Position numbers and translations under genes: made by a program. A DNA stretch of 51,347 bases from Streptomyces afghaniensis 772 (lineage in GTDB: Bacteria; Actinomycetota; Actinomycetes; Streptomycetales; Streptomycetaceae): positions 1-51,347 of the forward strand of contig KE354345.1 in the NCBI GenBank assembly GCA_000415505.1, in the 5' to 3' direction. Of the stretch, positions 1-8,535 are shown in pieces (position 1 is the first letter of the stretch; every line of letters starts with the position of its first letter). The notes beneath the pieces are model-generated. The model saw nothing but the letters and a program-made list of their open reading frames with translations, made no database searches and was not told where the DNA came from.

Positions 1-1145
1 CGCGAGGGCGACCCGGTCTCGCTGGACGGCCGTACCGGCGCCGTCTACGCGGGGACCTTGAGCGTCAGTGTCGCCGGGCCGCCGCCCGAGCTGTCCACCC
101 TGCTGGAGTGGGGGGACGCGTGCGCCGGCTGGGCGTGCGGGTCAACGCCGACACCGCCGCCGAGGTCGACACCGCCCTCGCCCTGGGCGCCGAGGGTGTC
201 GGACTGTGCCGTACGGAGCACCAGTTCCTCGGCGAGCGGCTGCCGCTGATCCGCCGGGTGATCCTGGCCGCCGACCCGACCGCCCGCGACCAAGCCCTGG
301 TGGCGCTGGAGCGCGCGCAGCACGAGGACTTCCGCGCGCTGCTGGCCGCCGTCGGGAACCGCCCGGTGACCGTGCGCCTGCTGGACGCCCCGCTGCACGA
401 GTTCCTGCCCGCCCCCGGGCAGGCCCTGGACGCGGGCGAGGAGCAGCGGGCCGCCGCACTGCGCGAAGCGAACCCGATGCTCGGACTGCGCGGGGTGCGG
501 CTGGCACTGCTGCACGAGAGGCTCTACCCGGCGCAGGCCGAGGCGCTCTTCACCGCCTGGGCCGATGTCGCCGCCACCGGAGTGCGGCCGGAACTGGAGG
601 TGATGATCCCGCTCGTCAGCCTGCCGGAGGAACTCGCCGCCGCGGCCGCGTACGTGCGCGGTGCCGCCGACGCGGTCGCCGCCCGTACCGGGGTGGCGGT
701 CCCGTACCGGCTCGGCACGATGATCGAGACCCCGCGGGCCGCGCTGCTGGCCGGCGAACTCGCCGAGCACGCCGAGTTCTTCTCCTTCGGCACCAACGAC
801 CTCACTCAGCTCACCTACGGGTTCTCCCGGGACGACGTGGAGCGCCAGGTGCTCGCCTCATACCAGGAGCGCGGGTTCCTGACCGCCAGCCCGTTCGCCC
901 GGCTCGACCCGCACGGGGTGGGCGCGCTCGTCGCCCTGGCGGCCGAACGGGCACGGAGCGTACGGCCCGGCATCAAGCTCGGCGTGTGCGGTGAGCACGG
1001 CGGGGACCCGGAGTCGATCGCCTTCTGCGACGACGTCGGCCTCGACTACGTCTCCTGTTCCGCGCACCGCGTACCGGTGGCCCGCATGGCCGCCGCGCAC
1101 AGTGCCCTGCGGCAGCGGCAGGACGAAAGCGGGAGCGCACGATGA
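1..1145 (+). pseudogene. ppdK: Pyruvate, phosphate dikinase, C-terminal part, frameshifted
   Basis: Cut by the window edge. The first 40 codons (frame 1) are the end of the swivelling phospho-histidine domain. The rest is the PEP/pyruvate-binding barrel, read from about 120 in frame 3. It carries the GLCRTEHQF and SFGTNDLTQ stretches, the catalytic-cysteine motif GVCGEHGGDP, and the usual YVSCSAHRVPVARMAAA ending. The family interconverts ATP + pyruvate + Pi with PEP + AMP + PPi in the cytoplasm. The two frames join if one G is restored near 118-121, so a one-base deletion or a sequencing error separates them. The stop TGA overlaps the next start as ATGA, which implies an operon with the acyl-CoA dehydrogenase. 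The ATP-grasp domain must lie left of the window. Confidence 0.85.
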
Positions 1146-2260
1146 CGAGCACCACGACAGAGGGCACCGCCCTGTCGGACACCGAGCTGGACGACCTGCG
1201 CGAGACCGTGCGGTCGGTGTGCGCCGACGCCGGCGGCACCGCCGCGGTACGCCGGCTGTCCGAGGAAGCCCCCGGCATCGACGCCGAGTTGTGGGACACC
1301 CTCGGCCGGCAGGTCGGCCTCGCGGCCCTCGGTCTGCCCGAGTCGGCAGGAGGTATCGGCGGCCTCGCCGAGATCACCGCCGTCTGCGAGGAGCTGGGCA
1401 GGACGCTGGCACCGGTACCGCTGCTGTCCTCCACCGTGCTGGCCGGGCAGGTGCTGGCCGGCTGCGGTACGGCCGACAAGGCGCTGGCCGAGCTCGCCGA
1501 GGGGACCGTGCATGCCCTGGCGGTGGCCGCGCCCGACGGGGTGTGGCGGCCCGGCGCCGTGCCGGTGGCCGTCTCCCGGCAGGGTGGTGTCCCGCTGCTG
1601 GACGGCACCGCGCCGTTCGTCCTCGACGGTGCCGACGCCGAGGCGCTGGTGGTGGCCGCGGCCGGGCCCGAGGGCGTGGACCTCTTCCTGGCCGACCCGC
1701 GCGAACCTGGCGTCACAGTGCGCCGCGTGCCCACGCTGGACCTGAGCCGGGGACAGGCGGTGGTCACCTTCTCCGGGGCCCGGGCCAGGGCGCTGACCGC
1801 CGGCGGCGAGGGAGCGGACGTCGTCTCCCGCGCCCTGGACGTGGCGCTCATCGCCCTGGCCGCCGAGCAACTCGGCGGTGCGCAGGCCGCGTTGGACATG
1901 ACGGTGGCCCATGTACGCGACCGCACCCAGTTCGGCAGGGCGATCGGCGGCTTCCAGGCGGTCAAGCACGCCTGCGCCGACATGCTGCTCCAGGTCGAGG
2001 CCGCACGGTCGGCCGTGGTGCGCGCGGTCCTGGCGGACGGCTCACCGGGGGCGCTGGCCGAAGCGGCGGCGGTGGCGCAGACGTGGTGCGGCGAGGCGTT
2101 CGTCTCCGTCGCCGCCGAGTGCGTGCAGTTCCACGGTGGGATGGGCTTCACCTGGGAGCACGACGCCCACCTGTACTTCCGGCGGGCCCAGTCGGACGCG
2201 GTCCTGCTGGGCGGCGCCGCACACCATCGGGAACGGCTGGCCGGGCTGCTGGGCTGGTGA
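1142..2260 (+). CDS. Acyl-CoA dehydrogenase family protein
   Basis: 372 residues. This flavoprotein family introduces a 2,3 double bond into an acyl-CoA thioester. Visible marks are the central domain end RALDVALIALAAEQLGGAQ, the DRTQFGRAIGGFQAVKH helix and the C-terminal VQFHGGMGFTWEHDAHLYFRR that contacts FAD and substrate. The start is fixed by the ATGA overlap with the dikinase stop. The neighbouring DUF35 and SCPx-type thiolase genes resemble steroid or branched side-chain degradation sets, where short dehydrogenases of this kind often act as heteromeric partners. Whether it works alone cannot be told from sequence. The family call is secure; the substrate is unknown. Confidence 0.9.
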   Translation: MTSTTTEGTALSDTELDDLRETVRSVCADAGGTAAVRRLSEEAPGIDAELWDTLGRQVGLAALGLPESAGGIGGLAEITAVCEELGRTLAPVPLLSSTVLAGQVLAGCGTADKALAELAEGTVHALAVAAPDGVWRPGAVPVAVSRQGGVPLLDGTAPFVLDGADAEALVVAAAGPEGVDLFLADPREPGVTVRRVPTLDLSRGQAVVTFSGARARALTAGGEGADVVSRALDVALIALAAEQLGGAQAALDMTVAHVRDRTQFGRAIGGFQAVKHACADMLLQVEAARSAVVRAVLADGSPGALAEAAAVAQTWCGEAFVSVAAECVQFHGGMGFTWEHDAHLYFRRAQSDAVLLGGAAHHRERLAGLLGW

Positions 2261-2278
2261 CGTGGAAGGCGGGACGGC

Positions 2279-2725
2279 ATGGCCACCAGACTCATCGACG
2301 AGTCCCTGTTCGAGAGCGGGGCGTTCGGCGGAGGTTCCGACGCCGGGGATCCACCGCGTCTCGTGGGCGCCCGCTGCTCCGCCTGCGGCACCGTCGTCTT
2401 CCCCCGGCAGGACTCCTGCCCCAGGTGTCCGGACGGGGTGATGTCCGCTCGGGTGCTGCCGGTGAGCGGGCGGGTGTGGTCGTGGACGCTCCAGGCGTTC
2501 CCGCCGAAACCGCCGTACCGGCCGCCGTCCGGCGGCCACCGGGCCTACCACGTGGGCTATGTGGACCTCGGCGAGGTGCTGGTCGAAGCGCGGCTGGCGG
2601 TGCCCCGCGCGGAGATCCGGATCGGTCTGCCGGTCCGGCTCACCACGGTGACGGCGTACCAGGACGAGGACGGGACCGAGGTGCTGACCTTCGCGTTCGC
2701 ACCGGACCGGGACGGCGGACGATGA
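2279..2725 (+). CDS. Zn-ribbon/OB-fold DUF35 protein
   Basis: 148 residues. The N-terminal rubredoxin-like zinc ribbon has CSAC and CPRC knuckles 12 residues apart (about residues 32-50), followed by an OB-fold with the characteristic GRVWSWTLQAFPPKPPY stretch. Proteins of this family bind thiolase-like partners and accept or channel acyl-CoA; examples are the DUF35 part of ChsH2 with Ltp2 and archaeal HMG-CoA synthase complexes. The next gene starts inside this stop codon (ATGA at 2722-2725) and encodes such a thiolase, so a stable complex is likely. Here the DUF35 domain stands alone rather than fused to a MaoC-like hydratase domain. The precise reaction is not determined. Confidence 0.88.
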   Translation: MATRLIDESLFESGAFGGGSDAGDPPRLVGARCSACGTVVFPRQDSCPRCPDGVMSARVLPVSGRVWSWTLQAFPPKPPYRPPSGGHRAYHVGYVDLGEVLVEARLAVPRAEIRIGLPVRLTTVTAYQDEDGTEVLTFAFAPDRDGGR

Positions 2726-3876
2726 GGCGGGCCGACGACGTCTATGTCGTGGGCTGCGGGATGCATCCCTTCGGCCGCGACGAGAGCGTCACCGGGATGG
2801 ACATGGCCGAGCGTGCGATACGCGAGGCGCTGGCCGACGCCGGTGTCGCCTGGGAGGACATCGGCTACGCGGCCGGCGGCTCCGACGTGTCCGGCAAGCC
2901 CGACACCCTGGTGGGCCGGCTGGGCCTGACCGGAGTGCCGTTCGTCAACGTGCAGAACGGCTGCGCGACCGGCGCCTCCACCGTGCTCACGGTGGCCAAC
3001 GCCCTGCGTGCGGGCGAGGCCTCCCTGGGACTGGCCGTGGGGTTCGACAAACACGAGCGGGGCGCGTTCCACGTCTCCGCCGCCCGCTACGGTCTGGGCG
3101 ACTGGTACGCCGAGACCGGCATGATGCTCACCACCCAGTTCTTCGCCCTCAAGACCCGGCGGTACCTGTACGAACACGGGATCTCGGAGCGGGCGCTGGC
3201 GATGGTGGCGGCACGGGCCTTCCGCAACGGCTCGCACCACCCCCTGGCCTGGCGGCGCAAGCCGCTGACGGAGCGGGAGATCCTTGACTCCGCCGAGGTC
3301 AGTCCCCCGCTCACCCAGTACATGTTCTGTTCGCCCGGACAAGGCGCGGCCGCGCTGGTGCTGGCGCTCGGCGACCGCGCGTTCGACCTGTGCGAACGGC
3401 CGGTCAGGCTCGCGTCGCTGGCCTTCAGGACCCGGCGGTTCGGTTCGTTCGAGGTGTTCTCGCCCTGGCTGCCGCCGGGACCGCACCGCAGCCCCAGCGT
3501 GGACGCCGCTGAGGCGGTCTTCCGCACGGCGGGGCTGCGTCCCGCGGACGTGCAGGTGGCCCAGTTGCAGGACACCGACAGCGGCTCGGAGCTGATCCAC
3601 CTGGCGGAGACCGGGCTGTGCGGCCACGGCGAGCAGGAGGCGCTGCTGGCCGCCGGGGACACCGATGCCGCGGGCCGGATACCGGTCAACACCGACGGCG
3701 GATGTCTGGCCGGCGGGGAGCCCGTCGGCGCCTCGGGGCTGCGGCAGTTCCACGAGGTCGTACGGCAGTTGCAGGGCCGGGCGCCGGGTCTGCAGGTGCC
3801 CGGCGCTCCCCGGGTGGGCTTCACCCATGTCTACGGGGCGCCCGGGATCAGCGCCTGCTCGGTCCTCACGGTGTGA
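2722..3876 (+). CDS. SCPx/Ltp-type thiolase family protein
   Basis: 384 residues. It has the thiolase fold with the nucleophile motif QNGCATGAS (Cys about residue 77) and the C-terminal NTDGGCLAGGEPVGASG motif of the lipid-transfer-protein thiolase branch. The last motif is THVYGAPGISACSVL: the usual second catalytic Cys is not at its normal place, and QDTDSGSE replaces the family HDCF-like segment. This branch includes true thiolases and the Ltp2 retro-aldolases that cleave C-C bonds in steroid side chains with a DUF35 partner. Translational coupling to the DUF35 gene supports a two-subunit enzyme. Thiolase versus aldolase chemistry is open. Confidence 0.85.
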   Translation: MRRADDVYVVGCGMHPFGRDESVTGMDMAERAIREALADAGVAWEDIGYAAGGSDVSGKPDTLVGRLGLTGVPFVNVQNGCATGASTVLTVANALRAGEASLGLAVGFDKHERGAFHVSAARYGLGDWYAETGMMLTTQFFALKTRRYLYEHGISERALAMVAARAFRNGSHHPLAWRRKPLTEREILDSAEVSPPLTQYMFCSPGQGAAALVLALGDRAFDLCERPVRLASLAFRTRRFGSFEVFSPWLPPGPHRSPSVDAAEAVFRTAGLRPADVQVAQLQDTDSGSELIHLAETGLCGHGEQEALLAAGDTDAAGRIPVNTDGGCLAGGEPVGASGLRQFHEVVRQLQGRAPGLQVPGAPRVGFTHVYGAPGISACSVLTV

Positions 3877-3893
3877 AAGGGGCGGACACCGCC

Positions 3894-4597
3894 ATGCAGC
3901 ACGACGGCAGAACCGCACTCGTCACGGGCGGGGCCCGGGGAATCGGTCTGGAGATCGGCCGGCAGCTCTCGGACCGGGGGCTGCGTGTCCTGGTCGCGGC
4001 GCGAAAACCGGAGGCCGCCGAGGAGGCATGCCGTGCCATCGGCCCGGCGGCGGTGCCGCTGGCCCTGGACGTGACCTCCGCGCGGAGCGTCACCGAAGCG
4101 GTCCGGGAAGCGAAAGAACTGACCGGCGGGATCGACGTGCTGGTGAACAACGCCGGGGTGTCGCTGGACGGGGATCTGCGGCCCCCTTACGTCGACGAGG
4201 ACATCCTGCGCGCCACGCTGGACACCAACTTCACCGGCGCCTGGCGGGTGGCGCAGGCCGTCGTCCCGGGCATGGTGAAGGCCGGCTACGGGCGGGTCGT
4301 GAACGTCACCAGCTCGTACGGCTCACTGGCGCTGATGGACTCCGGCCGGCATCCCGCCTACCGGATCTCCAAGACGGCGCTCAACGCCCTGACCCGCATG
4401 CTCGCCGCCGAGCTGTCCGGCACCGGCGTCCTGGTCAACGCCGCCGACCCCGGCTGGACCCGCAGCGGCATGGGCGGGCCCTCCGCCCCGCGCGGTCCGC
4501 GGGAGGGGCGGACACCCCGGTCTGGCTGGCGACCCTGCCCGAGGGCGACGAGACGACCGGCGGGCTGTTCGCCGACCGCAGGCCACTGGCCTGGTGA
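3894..4597 (+). pseudogene. Short-chain dehydrogenase/reductase, frameshifted near the 3' end
   Basis: About 234 residues once joined. It is a Rossmann fold with TGGARGIG cofactor loop, NNAG, the catalytic Ser (NVTSSYGS) and YRISK. NADPH or NADH dependence is not resolvable. The frame changes near 4500-4504 (a G is missing in GCGGGAGGGG). The correct C-terminus, ADTPVWLATLPEGDETTGG, continues in another frame to the stop at 4597. All catalytic residues precede the break. It is the last gene of the rightward operon from the dikinase and converges on the tetR gene ending at 4604. Confidence 0.82.
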
Positions 4598-4603
4598 ACC
4601 GCC

Positions 4604-5314
4604 TCAGGTCCGTGATGTGGCCGGCTTGGCCGACTTCACAGATTTCGCCGCTTTCGCTGTTTTCGCAGGCTTCGCTGGTTTCTGCTCGGTGGCGACGATG
4701 CGCAGCGCCAGCTCCCTGACCGCCTCCAGCACGGAGCGGGAGGGCAGCTGGGACAGCGGTCCTCCCTCCGCCCGCAGCGCGGTGACGAGCATGGTCGTAC
4801 TGATCAGGGTGCGGACCGCGAGCGCCTGTGACGCGTGCCGTACCTTCGCCGCCCGAGGGCTGCGGGTGGTGCCCTCGGGCAGATAGTCGTAGCCACGCTG
4901 GACGTGCCGCTGCTCGAACTCGTCCCGCAGCACCTTGACGCTGCCGTTGGCTGAGGCGACCTGCACCTGGTACAGGCGAGCCTCGTCCGGGTTCTGTTCC
5001 ACCCAGTCCCACACGGCGTCGATGACGCGGATCAGCCCTTCCGCGTCACCCGGCTCGGACTCGGGACGGGCCGCCTCCACGACCGCGTTCAGCTGGTCGA
5101 ACACGCGCCGCATGGCGAGTTCGAGCAGCTCTTCCTTGCCGTCGAAGTGGTAGTAGACGGCCGTGGGCACCACCTGGGCCTCGTCCGCGATGTCCTGGAT
5201 GCTGGTCTCCGCGAAGCCGTTGCGGCCGAACACCCGCACGGCGGCGGTGATGATGTGCTGCCGCCGCGAGGGTCGGTGGGCGGGCTGCTTGCCGTTCTTC
5301 GTGCTGGCCATCAT
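4604..5314 (-). CDS. TetR/AcrR-family transcriptional regulator with KxA-repeat tail
   Basis: 236 residues. The N-terminal helix-turn-helix (about residues 18-65) contains IITAAVRVFGRNGFAETSIQDIADEA and VYYHFDGKEELL. The C-terminal ligand domain is of the acyl-CoA/drug-sensing type. The last 27 residues are a basic tail of seven K-x-A/V tripeptides (KPA KPA KTA KAA KSV KSA KPA), unusual for TetR proteins. ATG at 5314 is chosen; ATG at 5311 is equally possible. It is divergent from a second tetR at 5455 and convergent with the SDR gene. Probably a repressor of the catabolic genes on one or both sides. Confidence 0.88.
   Translation of the reverse strand: MMASTKNGKQPAHRPSRRQHIITAAVRVFGRNGFAETSIQDIADEAQVVPTAVYYHFDGKEELLELAMRRVFDQLNAVVEAARPESEPGDAEGLIRVIDAVWDWVEQNPDEARLYQVQVASANGSVKVLRDEFEQRHVQRGYDYLPEGTTRSPRAAKVRHASQALAVRTLISTTMLVTALRAEGGPLSQLPSRSVLEAVRELALRIVATEQKPAKPAKTAKAAKSVKSAKPATSRT
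4619..4681 (-). repeat. Seven tandem KxA codon triplets in the regulator tail
   Basis: Seven consecutive 9-base units encode Lys-(Pro/Thr/Ala/Ser)-(Ala/Val). The DNA is visibly less GC-rich than its surroundings (runs such as GCTTTCGCT). It resembles the Lys/Ala/Pro-rich tails of actinobacterial histone-like proteins. Confidence 0.8.
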
Positions 5315-5357
5315 GCTCCCTGCCGGCTGCCGTGACCCCGCGTCCGCGGGCCCTGTG

Positions 5358-5378
5358 TACTGACCATGCTATCCAGTA
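5358..5378. promoter_or_regulatory. Inverted repeat TACTG-N11-CAGTA between divergent tetR genes
   Basis: It lies in the 140-base gap between the two tetR starts. A second overlapping repeat, ACTCC-N11-GGAGT, spans 5379-5399. The half-site CAGTAA recurs upstream of E1-alpha and the 25-26 kb acyl-CoA dehydrogenase. Likely operator(s) for one of the TetR proteins; no binding data. Confidence 0.5.
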
Positions 5379-5454
5379 ACTCCAACCGGCCGGCGGAGTA
5401 ATTCCTGCTGCGCGTGGGCTTACGGGACACTCGCCGCCCGGCATACTTGACATC

Positions 5455-6060
5455 ATGACGACCTCCGGAACCCGCGCCGCTCACCGTCCGTCGCGCAAGC
5501 AGTGGGTGATCGAAGCAGCCACCGAGCTGTTCGCCACCCAGCCGCCGGACGAGGTGACGGTGGCCGACATCGCCGCTCGCGCGGAGATGACCTCGGCAGC
5601 GGTCTACTACCACTTCTCCTCCAAGGACCAGGTCCTGGCAGAGGGGATGCGGGCGTTCACCACCGCACTGCGCGAGCAGTTGCAGGCGCTCACCGAGGCA
5701 CACGAGCCCGGCTCGGACATCGGCGCGGCGGTCACCACGCTGCTGTCCTGGCTGGGCGAACACCGTTCCGCCGCCACCGTGTTCTTCGTGTCGTCGGCCG
5801 GCATGAGCCAGGAAGCGGAGGCCCTGCGCCAGGAGAGCCGCAGCGAGTTGCTGGACGAGCTGGTGCGGCTGATCCGCAAGGCCCGCGCGTCCGTCTCCGA
5901 CGCGGAGGCGGCGGTGATCGGCCTGGGCCTGCTGGCTCTGCTGGAGACCGCGGCGATCTCACAGGTCCGGGGCGACGACGTCTACCGGTCGCTGGGGCAC
6001 CGCTCGTTCGTCCGTGAGGTCGGCGCTCTCGCGGAGCGGATCGCCGACCCGGCCACATAG
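5455..6060 (+). CDS. TetR/AcrR-family transcriptional regulator
   Basis: 201 residues. The HTH is at about residues 15-60 (VIEAATELFATQPPDEVTVA, then SAAVYYHFSSKDQVLAEGM), followed by an all-helical C-terminal domain. It is transcribed away from the other tetR gene and ends 8 bases before the convergent E2 gene. The two TetR proteins share N-terminal words (AHRPSR, AVYYHF) and could be an old duplication. ATG at 5455 has only a weak upstream purine stretch. The ligand is unknown; by context probably a CoA thioester or an aromatic intermediate. Confidence 0.88.
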   Translation: MTTSGTRAAHRPSRKQWVIEAATELFATQPPDEVTVADIAARAEMTSAAVYYHFSSKDQVLAEGMRAFTTALREQLQALTEAHEPGSDIGAAVTTLLSWLGEHRSAATVFFVSSAGMSQEAEALRQESRSELLDELVRLIRKARASVSDAEAAVIGLGLLALLETAAISQVRGDDVYRSLGHRSFVREVGALAERIADPAT

Positions 6061-6068
6061 AGCGCCGA

Positions 6069-7495
6069 TCACAGCAGCAGCCGTAGGGGCCTGCGCAGCA
6101 AGTCACCGACCGTGCGCAGATATTCGGCCGCGGGCGCCCCGTCGACGGCACGGTGGTCGAAGGTGAGGCTCAGGGTGAGCACCCGCGTCCGCAGCGGCCG
6201 GTCGTCCTCCCACTCGACGCCGTCCCTGAGCCTGCCCACCCCGAGGATCGCGACATTGCCGGGGTTGATCACCGGGGTGAAGAAGTCGACGCCGTACCCG
6301 CCGAGCGAAGTGACGGTGAAGGTGGCCCCTTCCAGCTGTGCGGGGGAGATGCGCCCCTCGCGCGCGGCCTGGGCCAGGGCCTTGGACCGGCGGGCGATCT
6401 CGGGCAACGGCAGCTCCACAGCGTCCTCGATCACCGGGACCATGAGGCCGCCCGGAACGGCAACGGCGAAGCCCAGGTGGATGCCGGCGAGCAGATGGAT
6501 GCCGTCCTCCCGCACCGTCGCGTTGAGCAGCGGGTGCTCGCGCAAGGCCAGGGCCGCGGCCTTCAGCAGGAAGTCGTTGAGGCTGGGCACCGGCAGATCG
6601 CTGTCGGCCCAGTCCTCCTTGAGCCGGCCCCGCAGGGACACCACGGCGTCCATCCGCACCTCGTAGCCGTGCGTCAGCTGTGCCATCTCCTGGAGGCTGG
6701 CGTGCATCCTGCGGGCGATGGTGCCGCGCATCCCGGTGAGCGGGAGGACGTCGCCGGCCGGGGGGCCGCGTCTCGGTGGGGAGGAGCCGCGTCGCGGTGG
6801 GGAGGGGTCGTGTCTCGGTGGGGAGGGGCCGCGGTGACGGCGTCGAGGTCGGAGCGGCGGATCCGGCCGCCCGGGCCGGTGCCGTTCACCTCGGAGAGGT
6901 CGATGCCCCGTTCCTTGGCCAGCTTGCGGACCAGCGGCGAGTAGGAGGTGCCACCCGGCGGAACCGGCTCGCCCAGGTCACCGAGGTCGCCGGGGAGGGC
7001 CGCGAGGAACTCCTCCACGTCCTCGGAGACGATCCGTCCGCCGGGTCCCGTACCGCGTACGGCGGTGAGGTCGACGTCGGCAGCGGTGGCGACCCGTCGG
7101 GCGTTCGGTGAGGACAGGAGCCGGCCGGCGGTGCCGTTGGCGGAGGACACCGCGGGCGCAACGCCGGTGTCGGTGCCGTTGAGCGCGGGCGGAGAAGCAC
7201 TCGCACCGGCCCCGGGCCCGGCGGGCATCGGCGCACCCGCCGGGCCCGGTGGCTGTTCACCCTCGGCCAGCAGCCAGCCGATGAGGGACCCCGTGGGGAC
7301 GGTGACGCCCGCCGGGACCACCGGGTGGAACAGTCCCCCGGCCTCCGCCTCGACGTCCACGTCGACCTTGTCGGTGGCCAGCCTCAGCAGCGCGTCGCCC
7401 TCCGCGACGGCCGCGCCGACCGGCACGAGCCATTCGTCGATCGTGCCTTCCTGCATGGTCAGACCGATCTTCGGCAGCAGAACCTCGACCGCCAT
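6069..7495 (-). pseudogene. Dihydrolipoamide acyltransferase (E2) of a 2-oxoacid dehydrogenase, frameshifted
   Basis: About 475 residues once joined. One N-terminal lipoyl domain carries the lipoylated Lys43 (LATDKVDVD). Two peripheral-subunit-binding domains follow (about 128-165 and 184-221, both ending GTGPGGRI), where most E2s have one. Then come three PPHRDxx linker repeats and the catalytic domain with the acyltransferase motif DHRAVDG. The frame changes near 6752-6760, where one base is missing between the linker and TGMRGTIARRMH. E2 moves the acyl group from lipoate to CoA. It lies 5 bases after E1-beta, and no E3 gene is nearby, so a shared lipoamide dehydrogenase must serve. Substrate class is acetoin or a branched or pyruvate-like 2-oxoacid. 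Confidence 0.87.
6765..6827 (-). repeat. Three tandem 21-base repeats in the E2 linker
   Basis: Units at 6765-6785, 6786-6806 and 6807-6827 encode PPHRDAA or PPHRDTT. They lie in the flexible linker between the second subunit-binding domain and the catalytic domain, directly beside the frame change. Confidence 0.85.
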
Positions 7496-7500
7496 GTCGG

Positions 7501-8535
7501 TCACGACCTTTCGAGGAGGCGCCGGCAGCCCTGGGCGATGCGGGCGCGATCGGGCACGTACGCCTTCTCCAGGACCGGGGAGAAGGGCACCGGGGAGAAG
7601 GGCGCGCCGATGCGCAGGACCGGCGCGTCCAGGTAGTCGAAGACCGCGTCCTGGATCTGGGCGGCTATCTCCGCGCCGAGCCCGCCGAACGTGACGGCCT
7701 CGTGCACCACGAGTACCCGGTTGGTGCGGCGGACGGAGGCGAACATCGTCTCGGTGTCCAGCGGCTGCACGCTGCGGGGGTCGATCACCTCGATCTCCAC
7801 ACCCTCGGCGGCGAGTTCGTCTGCCGCCGCGAGGGCCTCCCCCACCATGCGGCCCAGGGCGATCACCGTGACGTCGGAGCCGTGCCGTGCGGTGTGCGCC
7901 TGGCCCAGCGGAATGCCGTAGATCTCCTCGGGCACCTCGCTGGTGCTGCCGAGCAGGACCTTGTTGAGCATGATGACGACCGGGTTGTCGTCCCGGATGG
8001 CCGAGACGGTCAGCCCCTTGGCGGTGTACGCGTCGCTGGGCATGACCACCTTGAGGCCGGGCACGTGGGCCAGCCAGGCCTCCAGGCTCTGGCTGTGCTG
8101 GGCGGCGGCGCCGAGGCCCGCGCCGGAGGCGGTGGTGATGGTGAGCGGCACGGACAGCGCGCCGCCGAACATGTACTTCATCTTCGCCGCCTGGTTGACG
8201 ATCTGGTCGAGGCAAACGCCGATGAAGTCCATGAACATCAGGTCGACGACGGGTCGCAGGCCCCGGGCGGCGGCTCCCACGCCGAGGCCGACCAGGGCGG
8301 CTTCGGAGATCGGGGTGTCGATCATGCGGCGGGGGCCGAACTCGTCGAGCAGGTTGTCGAACATGCGGAAGACGCCGCCGTATCCGGCCACGTCCTCGCC
8401 CGCGACGAAGACGTTCTCGTCCTCGCGCATGGCCTGGGCGAGTCCCTCGTTGAAGGCCTTGACGTAGGACAGCTTGCGGGGGGCGGCGACCGGAGTGACG
8501 GCCGGTGCCTCGGTGGTGGTGGTCATGGCGGTCAT
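7501..8535 (-). CDS. 2-oxoacid dehydrogenase E1 component, beta subunit
   Basis: 344 residues. It is a transketolase-like pyrimidine-binding domain with FVAGEDVAGYGGVFRMF near the N-terminus and the VIDPRSVQPLDTETMFASVRRTNRVLVVHEA segment of the C-terminal domain. The beta subunit supplies the glutamate that activates thiamine diphosphate and pairs with E1-alpha in an a2b2 tetramer. The start is taken at ATG 8535, which overlaps the E1-alpha stop (ATGA); ATG 8526 is the alternative. The nearest recognisable groups are acetoin and pyruvate dehydrogenases. A short PFSPVPFSPV duplication is seen close to the C-terminus. Confidence 0.9.
   Translation of the reverse strand: MTAMTTTTEAPAVTPVAAPRKLSYVKAFNEGLAQAMREDENVFVAGEDVAGYGGVFRMFDNLLDEFGPRRMIDTPISEAALVGLGVGAAARGLRPVVDLMFMDFIGVCLDQIVNQAAKMKYMFGGALSVPLTITTASGAGLGAAAQHSQSLEAWLAHVPGLKVVMPSDAYTAKGLTVSAIRDDNPVVIMLNKVLLGSTSEVPEEIYGIPLGQAHTARHGSDVTVIALGRMVGEALAAADELAAEGVEIEVIDPRSVQPLDTETMFASVRRTNRVLVVHEAVTFGGLGAEIAAQIQDAVFDYLDAPVLRIGAPFSPVPFSPVLEKAYVPDRARIAQGCRRLLERS

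Noticed and set aside
6765-6827. Three 21-base repeats as a CRISPR or mobile-element remnant
   Set aside because: In-frame tandem codon repeats without spacers, within the E2 linker.
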